This document shows, in pieces, positions 7,811 to 17,102 of a DNA stretch of 64,000 bases. Source of the DNA: Streptomyces anulatus. GTDB taxonomy: Bacteria > Actinomycetota > Actinomycetes > Streptomycetales > Streptomycetaceae. Below the pieces are notes generated by a model. It did no database searches and was not told where the DNA came from. It saw nothing but the letters and a program-made list of their open reading frames with translations. The position numbers were made by a program, and so were the translations under genes. The first letter of the stretch is position 1, and each line of letters opens with the position of its first letter. The stretch lies in NCBI RefSeq assembly GCF_000721175.1, contig NZ_JOEZ01000042.1, positions 1-64,000 of the forward strand, written 5' to 3'.

Positions 7811-8262
7811 GCGGTCTTCCCTTCGGACAGCGCCTTGGCCGTCGCGTCCTTCCACGCCATCCAGCTCAGCAGCGCGCACTTGACCCGGGCGGGGTACTTG
7901 GAGACGCCGGCGAACGCGACGGCGTCCTCCAGCACCTCCTCCATCGCGTCGTCCGGCTCCAGCTGGCCCTTGGACTGCATCAGCTCCAGGAAGGTTTCCT
8001 GGATCTTCTGCGCCTGGGAGAGCTCCTTGCCGACGAGCAGCTCGTTCAGCACGGAGGCGCTGGCCTGGCTGATGGAGCAGCCCTGGCCCTCGTAGCTCAC
8101 GTCGGCGATGGTCTCGCCGTCGTACTTCACCCGGAGCGTGATCTCGTCACCACACGTCGGATTGACGTGGTGCACCTCCGCGTCGCCGTCCCGCAGGCCG
8201 CGCCCGTGGGGGTGCTTGTAGTGGTCCAGGATCACTTCCTGGTACATGGATTCCAGCTTCAC
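7807..8262 (-). CDS. sufU: Fe-S assembly sulfur-transfer protein SufU
   Basis: 151 residues, starting at GTG with a GAGGG ribosome site. The SufU zinc ligands C37, C62 and C129 (NPTCGDE, GQGCSIS, VKCALL) and the acidic residue of GDE are present, together with the SufU-specific insertion before the last cysteine. SufU receives persulfide sulfur from SufS and passes it toward the SufBCD scaffold. It lies 10 bp downstream of sufS and overlaps sufT. Confidence 0.9.
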   Translation of the reverse strand: MKLESMYQEVILDHYKHPHGRGLRDGDAEVHHVNPTCGDEITLRVKYDGETIADVSYEGQGCSISQASASVLNELLVGKELSQAQKIQETFLELMQSKGQLEPDDAMEEVLEDAVAFAGVSKYPARVKCALLSWMAWKDATAKALSEGKTA

Positions 8263-8272
8263 CAGTCAGCCC

Positions 8273-9541
8273 TCAGCCGAAGAAGTTCCGGACGTGCTCC
8301 AGACCGTCCACCAGGGCGTCGACCTCGGCGGGCGTGGAGTACAGATAGAACGACGCTCGCGTCGTCGCGGGAATTCCGTACCGCAGGCAGACCGGCCGCG
8401 CGCAGTGGTGGCCGACCCTGACGGCGATGCCCAGCTCGTCGAGGACCTGGCCCACGTCGTGCGGGTGGATGTCGCCGAGCGTGAAGGAGATCGCCGCCCC
8501 GCGGTCCTCGGCCGTCGCCGGACCGATGATCCGCAGGTCGGGGACGGCCAGGAGGCGCTTCACCGCGTACTCGGTGATCGCCTTCTCGTGCTGGTGGATC
8601 TTCTCCATGCCGATCGCCGAGAGGTAGTCCACGGCCGCGCCGAGGCCGACGGCCTGGGCGATCGGGGGCGTACCGGCCTCGAACTTGTGCGGCGCCGGAG
8701 CATACGTCGACGAGTGCATCGACACGGTCTCGATCATCTCGCCGCCGCCGAGGAACGGAGGCAGGTCCTCCAGGAGTTCCTGCCGTCCCCACAGCACGCC
8801 GATGCCCGTCGGGCCGACCATCTTGTGGCCGGTGAAGGCCACGAAGTCGGCCTGGAGCGCCTGCACGTCGAGCACCATGTGCGGGGCCGCCTGCGAGGCG
8901 TCGATGCAGACCAGCGCGCCGACCTGCTGGGCGCGGCGGATGATCTGCTCGACCGGGTTGACGGTGCCCAGGATGTTGGAGACCAGCGTGAAGGAGACGA
9001 TCTTCGTCTTCTCGGTGATGATCTCGTCGATGTTCGACAGGTCGAGCCGGCCGTCGTCGGTGATGCCGAACCACTTCAGCTTCGCGCCGGTGCGCTGCGA
9101 GAGCAGCTGCCACGGCACGATGTTGGAGTGGTGCTCCATCTCCGTGGTGACGATCTCCGTGTCGCTGTCCACCCGATAGGGCTCGTCCGCCCAGCCGAGC
9201 ATGTTCGCCACGAGGTTGAGCGACTCCGAGGCGTTCTTGGTGAAGATCACCTCGTCGCGGCTGGGTGCGTTGATGAAGGCGGCGACCTTGTCGCGGGCGC
9301 CCTCGTACAGCGCGGTGGCCTCCTCGGCGATCGTGTAGACGCCGCGGTGCACGTTCGCGTTGTGCCGCTCGTAGTACTCGTTGAGCGCGTCGAGGACCTG
9401 ACGCGGCTTCTGCGAGGTCGCCGCGGAGTCCAGGTAAACGATCTTCTTTCCGTCGTGGACCGTGCGGTCCAGGATCGGGAAGTCCTTGCGGATCGCCTCG
9501 GTGTCGAGGAGGCCGGTGAGCCCCTGTCGGGCGTCAGTCAC
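8273..9541 (-). CDS. sufS: Cysteine desulfurase SufS
   Basis: 422 residues, group II (SufS-type) cysteine desulfurase. PLP binds K240 in FTGHKMVGPTG; the catalytic cysteine is C380 in GHHCARP; the RASFYLYST segment near the C-terminus is typical. It mobilises sulfur from cysteine as a protein persulfide and delivers it to SufU. The GTG start overlaps the sufC stop (GTGA). Length is normal. Confidence 0.95.
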   Translation of the reverse strand: MTDARQGLTGLLDTEAIRKDFPILDRTVHDGKKIVYLDSAATSQKPRQVLDALNEYYERHNANVHRGVYTIAEEATALYEGARDKVAAFINAPSRDEVIFTKNASESLNLVANMLGWADEPYRVDSDTEIVTTEMEHHSNIVPWQLLSQRTGAKLKWFGITDDGRLDLSNIDEIITEKTKIVSFTLVSNILGTVNPVEQIIRRAQQVGALVCIDASQAAPHMVLDVQALQADFVAFTGHKMVGPTGIGVLWGRQELLEDLPPFLGGGEMIETVSMHSSTYAPAPHKFEAGTPPIAQAVGLGAAVDYLSAIGMEKIHQHEKAITEYAVKRLLAVPDLRIIGPATAEDRGAAISFTLGDIHPHDVGQVLDELGIAVRVGHHCARPVCLRYGIPATTRASFYLYSTPAEVDALVDGLEHVRNFFG

Positions 9542-10329
9542 GCGGCTGCACCTCCTGAGTTCCCTCCGCTCACGGGGCCACCCTTCGTGTAGGCCTCGTA
9601 GCCCTCGTTCTCCAGCTGGTCGGCCAGCTCGGCACCGCCGGAGGCGGCGATGCGGCCGTTGGCGAAGACGTGCACGAAGTCGGGCTTGATGTACTTCAGG
9701 ATGCGGGTGTAGTGCGTGATCAGCAGGGTGCCGACCTCGCCGCTCTCGCGGACCCGGTTGACGCCCTCGGAGACGGTCTTGAGCGCGTCGACGTCCAGAC
9801 CGGAGTCGGTCTCGTCCAGGACGGCGATCTTCGGCTTGAGGAGCTCCAGCTGAAGGATCTCGTGGCGCTTCTTCTCACCGCCGGAGAAGCCCTCGTTGAC
9901 GTTGCGCTCGGCGAAGGCCGGGTCCATCTGGAGGCCGGCCATCGTCTCCTTGACCTCCTTGACCCACGTACGCAGCTTGGGGGCCTCGCCGCGGATGGCG
10001 GTGGCGGAGGTGCGCAGGAAGTTGGAGACCGAGACACCGGGGATCTCGACCGGGTACTGCATGGCGAGGAACAGGCCGGCGCGGGCCCGCTCGTCGACGG
10101 ACATCTCCAGGACGTCCTCGCCGTCCAGGGTGACCGTGCCACCGGTGACCGTGTACTTGGGGTGACCCGCCAGCGAGTACGCGAGGGTGGACTTGCCGGA
10201 CCCGTTGGGGCCCATGATGGCGTGGGTCTCACCCTGCTTCACGGTCAGGTCGACGCCCTTGAGGATTTCCTTCGTGGCGTTGTCGGCCTCGACGGTGACG
10301 TGCAGATCGCGGATTTCAAGCGTTGCCAT
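9538..10329 (-). CDS. sufC: SufC ATPase of the SufBCD scaffold
   Basis: 263 residues. ABC ATPase motifs are Walker A GPNGSGKS (40-47), the signature SGGEKKR, Walker B IAVLDETDSGLD and the switch histidine in LITHYTRIL. The E-x-D-S-G-L-D form with the Suf-specific ending is characteristic. SufC powers conformational change in SufB-SufD during cluster assembly. Start is taken at MATLEIRDLHV; the upstream codons in frame belong to the intergenic region. It overlaps sufS by four bases. Confidence 0.95.
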   Translation of the reverse strand: MATLEIRDLHVTVEADNATKEILKGVDLTVKQGETHAIMGPNGSGKSTLAYSLAGHPKYTVTGGTVTLDGEDVLEMSVDERARAGLFLAMQYPVEIPGVSVSNFLRTSATAIRGEAPKLRTWVKEVKETMAGLQMDPAFAERNVNEGFSGGEKKRHEILQLELLKPKIAVLDETDSGLDVDALKTVSEGVNRVRESGEVGTLLITHYTRILKYIKPDFVHVFANGRIAASGGAELADQLENEGYEAYTKGGPVSGGNSGGAAA

Positions 10330-10336
10330 GGGTGAC

Positions 10337-10654
10337 TCAGGACTCCTGGGTGACGGAGACGAGCACATCGTCCCCTTCGATCTTTACGGGGTATACGGGG
10401 ACGGGGCGCGTCGCGGGAAGACCGGACGGCTTGCCGGTGCGGAGGTCGAACGACGAGCCGTGCAGCCAGCACTCGATCGAACAGTCCTCCACCTCGCCCT
10501 CCGAGAGGGAGACGTTCGCGTGCGAGCAGATGTCGTTGATCGCGAACACCTCGCCCTCGGTGCGGACGACGGAGACCGGTGTTCCGTCGAGCTCCACCCG
10601 TTTCGGGGTGTCGTCCTCCAGCTCACTCAGCGCACAGGCTCTGACGAAGGCCAT
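10337..10654 (-). CDS. Rieske-type ferredoxin of the suf operon
   Basis: 105 residues, a complete small Rieske [2Fe-2S] protein with ligands C43-x-H45 and C62-x2-H65 (ICSHANVSL, IECWLHGSS). Actinobacterial suf operons often carry such a gene between sufD and sufC. It may supply electrons for cluster assembly or repair, but its partner is unproven. The ATG overlaps the sufD stop by one base (TGATG), so translation is coupled. Confidence 0.9.
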   Translation of the reverse strand: MAFVRACALSELEDDTPKRVELDGTPVSVVRTEGEVFAINDICSHANVSLSEGEVEDCSIECWLHGSSFDLRTGKPSGLPATRPVPVYPVKIEGDDVLVSVTQES

Positions 10655-11835
10655 CAGACGGACGCCTTCAGCTCGGTCTCGATCTTTTCGATGAGACGCG
10701 CTTCCAGGTCCGGCAGGCCGATCTGCTGGACCAGTTCGGCGAAGAAGCCGCGCACGACGAGACGGCGGGCCTCCTCGGCCGGGATGCCGCGGGACTGGAG
10801 GTAGAAGAGCTGCTCGTCGTCGAAGCGGCCGGTCGCCGAGGCGTGGCCGGCGCCGACGATCTCGCCGGTCTCGATCTCCAGGTTGGGCACGGAGTCGACC
10901 CGGGCGCCGTCGGTGAGGACGAGGTTCCGGTTCATCTCGTAGGTGTCGGTGCCCTCGGCCGCGGCCTGGATGAGGACGTCGCCGATCCAGACGGCGTGCG
11001 CGCCGTCGCCCTGGAGGGCGCCCTTGTACACCGCGTTGGACTTGCAGTGCGGGGTGTTGTGGTCGACCAGGAGGCGGTGCTCCTGGTGCTGGCCCTTGTC
11101 GGTGAAGTACAGGCCGAAGAGCTCCGCCTCGCCGCCGGTGGCCGCGTACGCCACCCGGGGGTGCAGGCGCACGAGGTCGCCGCCGAGGGTGACGACGATC
11201 GACTTGAAGGAGGCGTCCCGGCCGATCAGCGCGTTGTGCTGGCCGACGTGGACGGCCGTGTCGTCCCAGTCCTGGACGGAGACGACGGTCAGCTTCGCGC
11301 CGTCGCCCAGCACGTAGTCGACGTTGGCGGCGAGCACCGCGTCACCGGTGTGGTCGATGACGACGACGGCCTCGGCGAAGGCACCGAGTTCGATGAGCTG
11401 GTGGCCGTAGGCGACGCCGCCCTCGCCGTGCACGGCGATCCGGATCGGCTCGGTGAGCACGGCTTCCTTGGCGACCGTCACGACCGAGGCCTGCTCGAAG
11501 GAGCTGTACGCCTGGGCGGCGACCCGGTCCACCGGGGTGCCGGCCTTGCCGAGCCGGGAGTCGTCGCGGCCGACGGTCTCGACCGTGACGCCCTCGGGCG
11601 CCTCGATGGCGACCTTCACGCCTCCGCCGTTCGCGACGGCGGTGCCGTCGTGCAGTCCGCGCAGTCGCTCCAGCGGCGTGAAGCGCCACTCCTCCTCGCG
11701 GCCGTGCGGGACGGGGAAGTCCGCGACGTCGAAGGACGGGGGTGCGCTCATGCGGGTGGCGACGGTCGACTCGGCGGCCACCGCGATGGAGCCGGCGGTG
11801 GTGGAGCCCGCCGGAGTGTTCTGAGCCTCAGCCAT
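10654..11835 (-). CDS. sufD: SufD scaffold protein
   Basis: 393 residues. The SufBD beta-helix core is recognisable (HVGQHNALIGRDASFKSIVV and the ending YLQSRGIPAEEARRLVVRGF), followed by the C-terminal helical domain that binds SufC. SufD pairs with SufB, and the SufBC2D complex builds clusters. A 99-bp spacer with a GC-rich hairpin separates it from sufB, whereas the genes downstream overlap. Confidence 0.93.
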   Translation of the reverse strand: MAEAQNTPAGSTTAGSIAVAAESTVATRMSAPPSFDVADFPVPHGREEEWRFTPLERLRGLHDGTAVANGGGVKVAIEAPEGVTVETVGRDDSRLGKAGTPVDRVAAQAYSSFEQASVVTVAKEAVLTEPIRIAVHGEGGVAYGHQLIELGAFAEAVVVIDHTGDAVLAANVDYVLGDGAKLTVVSVQDWDDTAVHVGQHNALIGRDASFKSIVVTLGGDLVRLHPRVAYAATGGEAELFGLYFTDKGQHQEHRLLVDHNTPHCKSNAVYKGALQGDGAHAVWIGDVLIQAAAEGTDTYEMNRNLVLTDGARVDSVPNLEIETGEIVGAGHASATGRFDDEQLFYLQSRGIPAEEARRLVVRGFFAELVQQIGLPDLEARLIEKIETELKASV

Positions 11836-11890
11836 GGCTGTCGTAGTGCTCGCTTTCTTAAGTCAAGAACTCGGGGGATTCGGTGGGTCG

Positions 11891-11914
11891 GGGACGGCCG
11901 CGAGGGGCCGTCCC
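11891..11914. promoter_or_regulatory. Hairpin between sufB and sufD
   Basis: A 9-bp perfect stem (GGGACGGCC and its complement) with a six-base loop lies in the only sizeable gap inside the suf operon. It could act as a partial terminator or a stabiliser of the sufB mRNA; no T-tract follows, as is usual in this genus. Confidence 0.5.
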
Positions 11915-11934
11915 GGCGGTCCTCGGGTGAGGAC

Positions 11935-13356
11935 CTAGCCGACCGAACCCTCCATCTGCAGCTCGATCAGCCGGTTGAGCTCCAGGGCGTACTCCATGGG
12001 CAGCTCCTTGGCGATCGGCTCGACGAAGCCGCGCACGATCATCGCCATGGCCTCGAACTCGGTGAGTCCGCGGCTCATGAGGTAGAAGAGCTGGTCCTCG
12101 GAGACCTTGGAGACGGTCGCCTCGTGGCCCATCGACACGTCGTCCTCGCGGACGTCGACGTAGGGGTAGGTGTCCGAGCGGGAGATCGTGTCGACGAGCA
12201 GAGCGTCGCAGAGGACGTTGGACTTCGCGCCCGGCGCGCCCTCGCCGATCTCGATCAGTCCGCGGTAGGACGTCCGGCCACCGCCTCGCGCCACCGACTT
12301 GGAGACGATGTTGGAGGAGGTGTTCGGGGCCATGTGGACCATCTTGGCGCCGGCGTCCTGGTGCTGGCCCTCGCCCGCGAAGGCGATGGACAGGGTCTCG
12401 CCCTTGGCGTGCTCGCCCATCAGGTAGACCGCCGGGTACTTCATGGTCACCTTGGAGCCGATGTTGCCGTCGACCCACTCCATGGTCGCGCCCTCGTAGG
12501 CCACGGCCCGCTTGGTGACCAGGTTGTAGACGTTGTTCGACCAGTTCTGGATGGTCGTGTAGCGGCAGCGGCCGCCCTTCTTCACGATGATCTCCACCAC
12601 GGCGCTGTGCAGCGAGTCCGAGGAGTAGATCGGGGCGGTGCAGCCCTCGACGTAGTGGACGTAGGCGTCCTCGTCGACGATGATCAGCGTCCGCTCGAAC
12701 TGGCCCATGTTCTCCGTGTTGATACGGAAGTAGGCCTGGAGCGGGATGTCCACGTGGACGCCCTTGGGCACGTAGATGAACGAGCCGCCGGACCACACCG
12801 CGGAGTTCAGCGAGGCGAACTTGTTGTCACCGACGGGGATGACGGTGCCGAAGTACTCCTTGAAGAGTTCCGGGTGCTCCTTCAGCGCGGTGTCGGTGTC
12901 CATGAAGATGACACCCTGCGCCTCCAGCTCCTCGTTGATCTGGTGGTAGACGACCTCGGACTCGTACTGCGCGGCGACGCCGGCGACGAGGCGCTGCTTC
13001 TCCGCCTCGGGGATGCCGAGCTTGTCGTACGTGTTCTTGATGTCCTCGGGCAGGTCCTCCCAGGAGGCCGCCTGCTTCTCCGTGGACCGCACGAAGTACT
13101 TGATGTTGTCGAAGTCGATGCCCGACAGGTCGGAGCCCCAGTTCGGCATGGGCTTCTTGCCGAAGAGCTTGAGGCCCTTGAGCCGCAGCTTCAGCATCCA
13201 CTCGGGCTCGTTCTTCTTGTCCGAGATGTCGCGGACGACAGCCTCGGACAGACCGCGCTTCGCCGCCGCGCCTGCCGCGTCGGAGTCGGCCCAGCCGAAT
13301 TCGTACGTACCCAGACCCTCGAGCTCAGGGTGGGCAGTCTCCGTGGGGAGCGTCAT
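11935..13356 (-). CDS. sufB: SufB scaffold protein
   Basis: 473 residues from ATG at 13356. It has the SufB features [14 protein letters not shown] near the N-terminus, the beta-helix core with [18 protein letters not shown] and the conserved HYVEGC, and the C-terminal [20 protein letters not shown]. SufB is the scaffold on which the nascent cluster forms, using a core cysteine and SufC-driven rearrangement. The start overlaps the sufR stop as ATGA, so repressor and scaffold are co-translated. Confidence 0.95.
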   Translation of the reverse strand: MTLPTETAHPELEGLGTYEFGWADSDAAGAAAKRGLSEAVVRDISDKKNEPEWMLKLRLKGLKLFGKKPMPNWGSDLSGIDFDNIKYFVRSTEKQAASWEDLPEDIKNTYDKLGIPEAEKQRLVAGVAAQYESEVVYHQINEELEAQGVIFMDTDTALKEHPELFKEYFGTVIPVGDNKFASLNSAVWSGGSFIYVPKGVHVDIPLQAYFRINTENMGQFERTLIIVDEDAYVHYVEGCTAPIYSSDSLHSAVVEIIVKKGGRCRYTTIQNWSNNVYNLVTKRAVAYEGATMEWVDGNIGSKVTMKYPAVYLMGEHAKGETLSIAFAGEGQHQDAGAKMVHMAPNTSSNIVSKSVARGGGRTSYRGLIEIGEGAPGAKSNVLCDALLVDTISRSDTYPYVDVREDDVSMGHEATVSKVSEDQLFYLMSRGLTEFEAMAMIVRGFVEPIAKELPMEYALELNRLIELQMEGSVG

Positions 13357-14096
13357 GCGGGGTTCCTCCCGGCCGTGCTTGCAGATGCTGAATGGGTGGT
13401 CTGTGGGGGTGCCGCGTGGCCACTGCGTGGCACGTAGGTCGTGCACACACCGTCGCCGTGGGCGAGGGTGGCCAGACGCTGCACATGGGTCCCGAGGAGG
13501 CTGGAGAAGAACTCCGTCTCCGCCTCGCACAGCTGTGGGAACTGCTCGGCGACATGCGCCACCGGGCAGTGGTGCTGGCACAGCTGCTCGCCCTGCTGCG
13601 GGCCCGGCGCGCTTCGCGCCATAGCAGCGTACCCGTCGGCCGACAGGGCCTTGGCCAAGGCCTCGGTGCGCCCTTCGGGGTCCGCGGCCTCGACCGCGGC
13701 GCGGTACGCATCGCCCGTCGCGGCCATCCGGGCGCGGGCGAAGGCGAGGACCGCCTCGTCACCCCCGGACTCGGCGATGAAGCGCAGGGCGTCGGCGGCC
13801 AGCTTGTCGTAGGACTGGTCGAAGGCGTCCCTGCCGCAGTCCGTCAGGGCGAACACCTTGGCGGGCCTGCCGCGGGTCCGCGCCCCGTAGACCCGCTGTT
13901 CACGGGCTTCGACGACATCGTCGGAGACGAGGGCGTCCAGGTGGCGGCGGACGGCGGCCTGGGTGAGGCCTACACGCTTGGCGAGATCGGCGACGGTGGA
14001 GGGGCCGTGGTCCAGGATGGAGCGCGCGACCCGGTTGCGCGTCGAGCGCTCACCGGTCGCGAGTTCCTCCTGAGGAGCCCGTCCGCCGTATTTCAC
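13353..14096 (-). CDS. sufR: SufR-type Fe-S-sensing repressor of the suf operon
   Basis: 247 residues from a probable GTG at 14096. The N-terminal winged helix ([20 protein letters not shown]...[17 protein letters not shown]) is followed by a helical domain and a cluster of cysteines ([20 protein letters not shown]) suited to a [2Fe-2S] cluster, as in cyanobacterial and actinobacterial SufR. It is first in the operon and its stop overlaps the sufB ATG. No Shine-Dalgarno precedes the GTG, so the transcript may be leaderless. Confidence 0.88.
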   Translation of the reverse strand: MKYGGRAPQEELATGERSTRNRVARSILDHGPSTVADLAKRVGLTQAAVRRHLDALVSDDVVEAREQRVYGARTRGRPAKVFALTDCGRDAFDQSYDKLAADALRFIAESGGDEAVLAFARARMAATGDAYRAAVEAADPEGRTEALAKALSADGYAAMARSAPGPQQGEQLCQHHCPVAHVAEQFPQLCEAETEFFSSLLGTHVQRLATLAHGDGVCTTYVPRSGHAAPPQTTHSASASTAGRNPA

Positions 14097-14109
14097 AACA
14101 CCATTGTTG
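14096..14109. promoter_or_regulatory. Candidate SufR operator
   Basis: CAACACCATTGTTG is an inverted repeat (CAACA / TGTTG, four-base spacer) overlapping the first base of the presumed sufR GTG. On the minus strand a TACGCA hexamer that could be a -10 box lies just upstream. Repression by SufR at its own promoter is known in other bacteria, but this particular site is inferred. Confidence 0.4.
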
Positions 14110-14232
14110 CGTAATTCATTCGCCCCTGACAACCACGGTCCGGAATGATCTACGGTGCGGTTCGTCACTTAGGGTTACCTAATCTGGCCCCGGGAGACGC
14201 CTGCTCCGGGACCCTGCCTAGACTTACGCGCC

Positions 14233-15174
14233 ATGGAGAACGAGCCCGTCGTACAGGTCAAGGGCCTGGTGAAGCGGTACGGCGCGAAGACCGCGGTGAA
14301 CGGCCTCGATCTGGTGGTCGCGACCGGCGCGGTGACCGCCGTCCTCGGCCCGAACGGTGCCGGGAAGACCACCACCGTCGAGACCTGCGAGGGCTACCGC
14401 CGCCCCGACGCCGGCACCGTACGGGTCCTCGGCCTCGACCCGGTCGCCGACGCGGAGCGGCTGCGCCCGCGGATCGGGGTGATGCTCCAGTCCGGCGGCG
14501 TCTACTCCGGCGCACGCGCCGACGAGATGCTCCGCCACATGGCGAAGCTGCACGCCCACCCCCTCGACGTGGACGCCCTGACCGAACGCCTCGGCCTCGG
14601 CGACTGCGGCCGCACCGCCTACCGCCGGCTCTCCGGCGGCCAGCAGCAGCGCCTCTCGCTGGCCATGGCGGTCGTCGGCCGGCCCGAGCTGGTCTTCCTG
14701 GACGAGCCGACCGCCGGTCTCGACCCGCAGGCCCGCCGCTCCACCTGGGACCTGGTGCGCGAGCTGCGCGCCGACGGGGTGTCCGTGGTGCTGACCACCC
14801 ACTTCATGGACGAGGCCGAGGCACTCGCCGACGACGTGGCGATCATCGACGCGGGCCGGGTCATCGCCCAGGGCAGCCCGGAGCAGCTCTGCCGGGGCGG
14901 CGCGGAGAACACCCTGCGCTTCACCGGACGCACCGGGCTCGACCTCGGCTCCCTCGTCAAGGCGCTGCCCGACGGCTCCGAGGCCGCCGAGCCGCTGCCG
15001 GGGACGTACCGGATCACCGGGACCATCGACCCGCAGTTGCTGGCCACGGTGACCTCCTGGTGCGCCCAGCACGGGGTGATGCCCGAGGGCATCTCGGTGG
15101 AGCGGCACACCCTGGAGGACGTCTTCCTCGAACTGACCGGCAAAAAGCTGACCGGCAAGGAGCTGCGCGCATGA
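14233..15174 (+). CDS. ABC transporter ATP-binding subunit (DrrA-like exporter)
   Basis: 313 residues with Walker A GPNGAGKTT, signature LSGGQQQR, Walker B LVFLDEPTAGLD and the switch histidine in LTTHFMDEAE. The C-terminal extension of about 90 residues is that of ABC-2 exporter ATPases. It overlaps the permease gene as ATGA, forming a two-gene exporter. TAGACT eight bases before the ATG may be a leaderless -10 box. Substrate unknown. Confidence 0.9.
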   Translation: MENEPVVQVKGLVKRYGAKTAVNGLDLVVATGAVTAVLGPNGAGKTTTVETCEGYRRPDAGTVRVLGLDPVADAERLRPRIGVMLQSGGVYSGARADEMLRHMAKLHAHPLDVDALTERLGLGDCGRTAYRRLSGGQQQRLSLAMAVVGRPELVFLDEPTAGLDPQARRSTWDLVRELRADGVSVVLTTHFMDEAEALADDVAIIDAGRVIAQGSPEQLCRGGAENTLRFTGRTGLDLGSLVKALPDGSEAAEPLPGTYRITGTIDPQLLATVTSWCAQHGVMPEGISVERHTLEDVFLELTGKKLTGKELRA

Positions 15175-15938
15175 GCGCCGGTACGTACACCCCGCGCCCC
15201 GGCGCCGCCCCGCTCCCCCGGATGATCGCCGCGCAGACCGCGCTGGAGACCCGGATGCTGCTGCGCAACGGCGAGCAGCTGCTGCTGACGGTGATCATCC
15301 CGGCGCTGCTGCTGGTGCTGTTCAGCGCGGTCGACATCGTCGACACCGGCTCGGGCGCGTCGGTCGACTTCCTGGCCCCGGGCATCCTGGCGCTCGCCGT
15401 GATGTCCACCGCCTTCACCGGCCAGGCCATCGCCACCGGCTTCGAACGCCGTTACGGGGTCCTCAAGCGGCTCGGGGCCTCCCCGCTGCCCCGCTGGGCC
15501 CTGATGACCGCGAAGACGCTGTCGGTGCTGGTCACCGAGGTGCTCCAGATCGTGCTGCTGACGGCGATCGCCTTCGCCCTCGGCTGGTCGCCGCAAGGCA
15601 ATCCGCTCTCGGTGCTGCTGCTGCTCGTCCTCGGGACCGCCGCGTTCTCCGGGCTCGGGCTGCTGATGGCCGGAACGCTGAAGGCGGAGGCGACGCTCGC
15701 CGCAGCCAACCTGGTCTTCCTGCTGCTGCTGGTCGGCGGCGGGGTCATCGTGCCGCTGGACAAGTTCCCGGACGCGGTGCAGTCGGTGCTGGGGCTGCTG
15801 CCCGTGTCGGCGCTCTCCGGGGGCCTGCGGGACGTCCTGCAGCACGGTGCGTCGATGCCGTGGGCCGAGGCCGGAGTCCTCGCGGTGTGGGCGGTGCTGG
15901 GGCTCGGCGCCGCGGCCAAGTTCTTTCGCTGGGAGTAG
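15171..15938 (+). CDS. ABC-2 type transporter permease
   Basis: 255 residues with about six membrane helices and the ABC-2 signature around FERRYGVLKRLGASPLPRW, a cytoplasmic coupling segment. Gene order (ATPase then permease, overlapping) is that of DrrAB-type drug or lipid exporters. The location between sufR and ctaA is the usual Streptomyces arrangement. Confidence 0.9.
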   Translation: MSAGTYTPRPGAAPLPRMIAAQTALETRMLLRNGEQLLLTVIIPALLLVLFSAVDIVDTGSGASVDFLAPGILALAVMSTAFTGQAIATGFERRYGVLKRLGASPLPRWALMTAKTLSVLVTEVLQIVLLTAIAFALGWSPQGNPLSVLLLLVLGTAAFSGLGLLMAGTLKAEATLAAANLVFLLLLVGGGVIVPLDKFPDAVQSVLGLLPVSALSGGLRDVLQHGASMPWAEAGVLAVWAVLGLGAAAKFFRWE

Positions 15939-15996
15939 GCCGACCGGGGCATGTCCGGGGATGTTCACGGGCAACCGGGTACGAACCCACCCCTAG

Positions 15997-16026
15997 TGAA
16001 AACGTGCACAAGGCCCGTCCTACGAT
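15997..16026 (+). promoter_or_regulatory. Predicted leaderless promoter of ctaA
   Basis: TGAAAA at 15997-16002 and TACGAT at 16021-16026 are separated by 18 bp, and seven bases follow TACGAT before GTG at 16034. This spacing puts the transcription start on the start codon, as in leaderless actinobacterial genes. Confidence 0.55.
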
Positions 16027-16033
16027 GGTCCGC

Positions 16034-17011
16034 GTGGAAACCCCCATCTCCCTCATCGCCAAGCGCTGGACGCCGTCCACCCGGATGGTGAAGCGCGCCG
16101 CGCTCTCCGCCGTCGTGATGAGCGTCTTCATCATCGTCACGGGCGGGGCCGTCCGGCTCACCGGCTCGGGCCTCGGCTGCGACACCTGGCCCAAGTGCAC
16201 CGACGACAGCCTGTTCGCGACGCCCGAGCAGGGGCTGCACGGCGCGATCGAGTTCGGCAACCGGATGCTGACCTATGTGCTGTCGGCCGCCGTCGGCTGG
16301 GCGATCGTCGCCGTCAGCTCGGTCAAGCCGCGCCGCCGCAAGGTGACCCGGCTGGCCTGGTCCCAGTTCTGGATCGTGCTGGGCAACGCCGTCCTCGGCG
16401 GGATCACGGTCTGGGCGGGCCTCAACCCGTGGACGGTGGCCGGGCACTTCCTGCTGGCCAACGCGCTCCTCGCGGTCACCGTGATCACCTGGGTGCGGGT
16501 CGGCGAGGGCGACGGTCCGCCGCGCCCGCGGACCCCGCTGCCGGTGCGGCGCCTCGCATGGGCCATCGTGGCGACCACGGTGGTCCTGATCGTGCTGGGC
16601 ACCTCGGTGACCGGTTCCGGCAAGCACGCCGGCGACAGCAGCGACGTGCCGCGCATGCCGTGGGACTGGTCGGCCGCCGCCCATGTGCACGCCATCGCCG
16701 CCTGGGCGGTCTGCGCCCTGGCCATCGCGATGTGGCTGGCCCTGCGGGCGGTCGACGCGCCCGCCGACACCCGGGCCCGCGCCCGCGACCTGCTGTTCGT
16801 GCTGCTCGCCCAGGGCGCGATCGGGTACGTCCAGTACTTCAGCGACGTCCCCGAGCTCCTGGTCGGGGTCCACATGTTCGGCTCGGCCATCATGTGGATC
16901 GCCGTGATCCGGCTGGTGCTGAGCATGCGCGAGCGCGGCGACGACGTGCCCGCACCGCTGCCCGGCCCGTCCGCCCAGCAGCAGGAGACGGCGCGGGCGA
17001 CGACCGCCTGA
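16034..17011 (+). CDS. ctaA: Haem A synthase CtaA
   Basis: 325 residues from GTG 16034 (ATG at 16025 is in frame but falls inside the putative -10 box). Eight hydrophobic helices form two four-helix bundles; conserved histidines occur in GLHGAIEFGNR, AGHFLLAN, HVHAIAAW and GVHMFGS, and the disulfide pair near GCDTWPKC is present. CtaA oxidises the C8 methyl of haem O to give haem A for aa3 oxidase. It works with CtaB, encoded nearby in truncated form. Confidence 0.93.
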   Translation: METPISLIAKRWTPSTRMVKRAALSAVVMSVFIIVTGGAVRLTGSGLGCDTWPKCTDDSLFATPEQGLHGAIEFGNRMLTYVLSAAVGWAIVAVSSVKPRRRKVTRLAWSQFWIVLGNAVLGGITVWAGLNPWTVAGHFLLANALLAVTVITWVRVGEGDGPPRPRTPLPVRRLAWAIVATTVVLIVLGTSVTGSGKHAGDSSDVPRMPWDWSAAAHVHAIAAWAVCALAIAMWLALRAVDAPADTRARARDLLFVLLAQGAIGYVQYFSDVPELLVGVHMFGSAIMWIAVIRLVLSMRERGDDVPAPLPGPSAQQQETARATTA

Positions 17012-17031
17012 CGGACCGACGTACGACGGGT

Positions 17032-17065
17032 GAGGGGCGGCGGGCCGGTGGGCCCGCCGCCCCTC
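17032..17065. terminator. Hairpin terminator after ctaA
   Basis: A perfect 15-bp stem (left arm 17032-17046, right arm 17051-17065) with loop GGTG lies 20 bp past the ctaA stop and can serve the opposite strand too. Confidence 0.75.
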
Positions 17066-17102
17066 CCGTACGTCCCGGCCCCTCCCCCACGTAACCGGGC
17101 CA

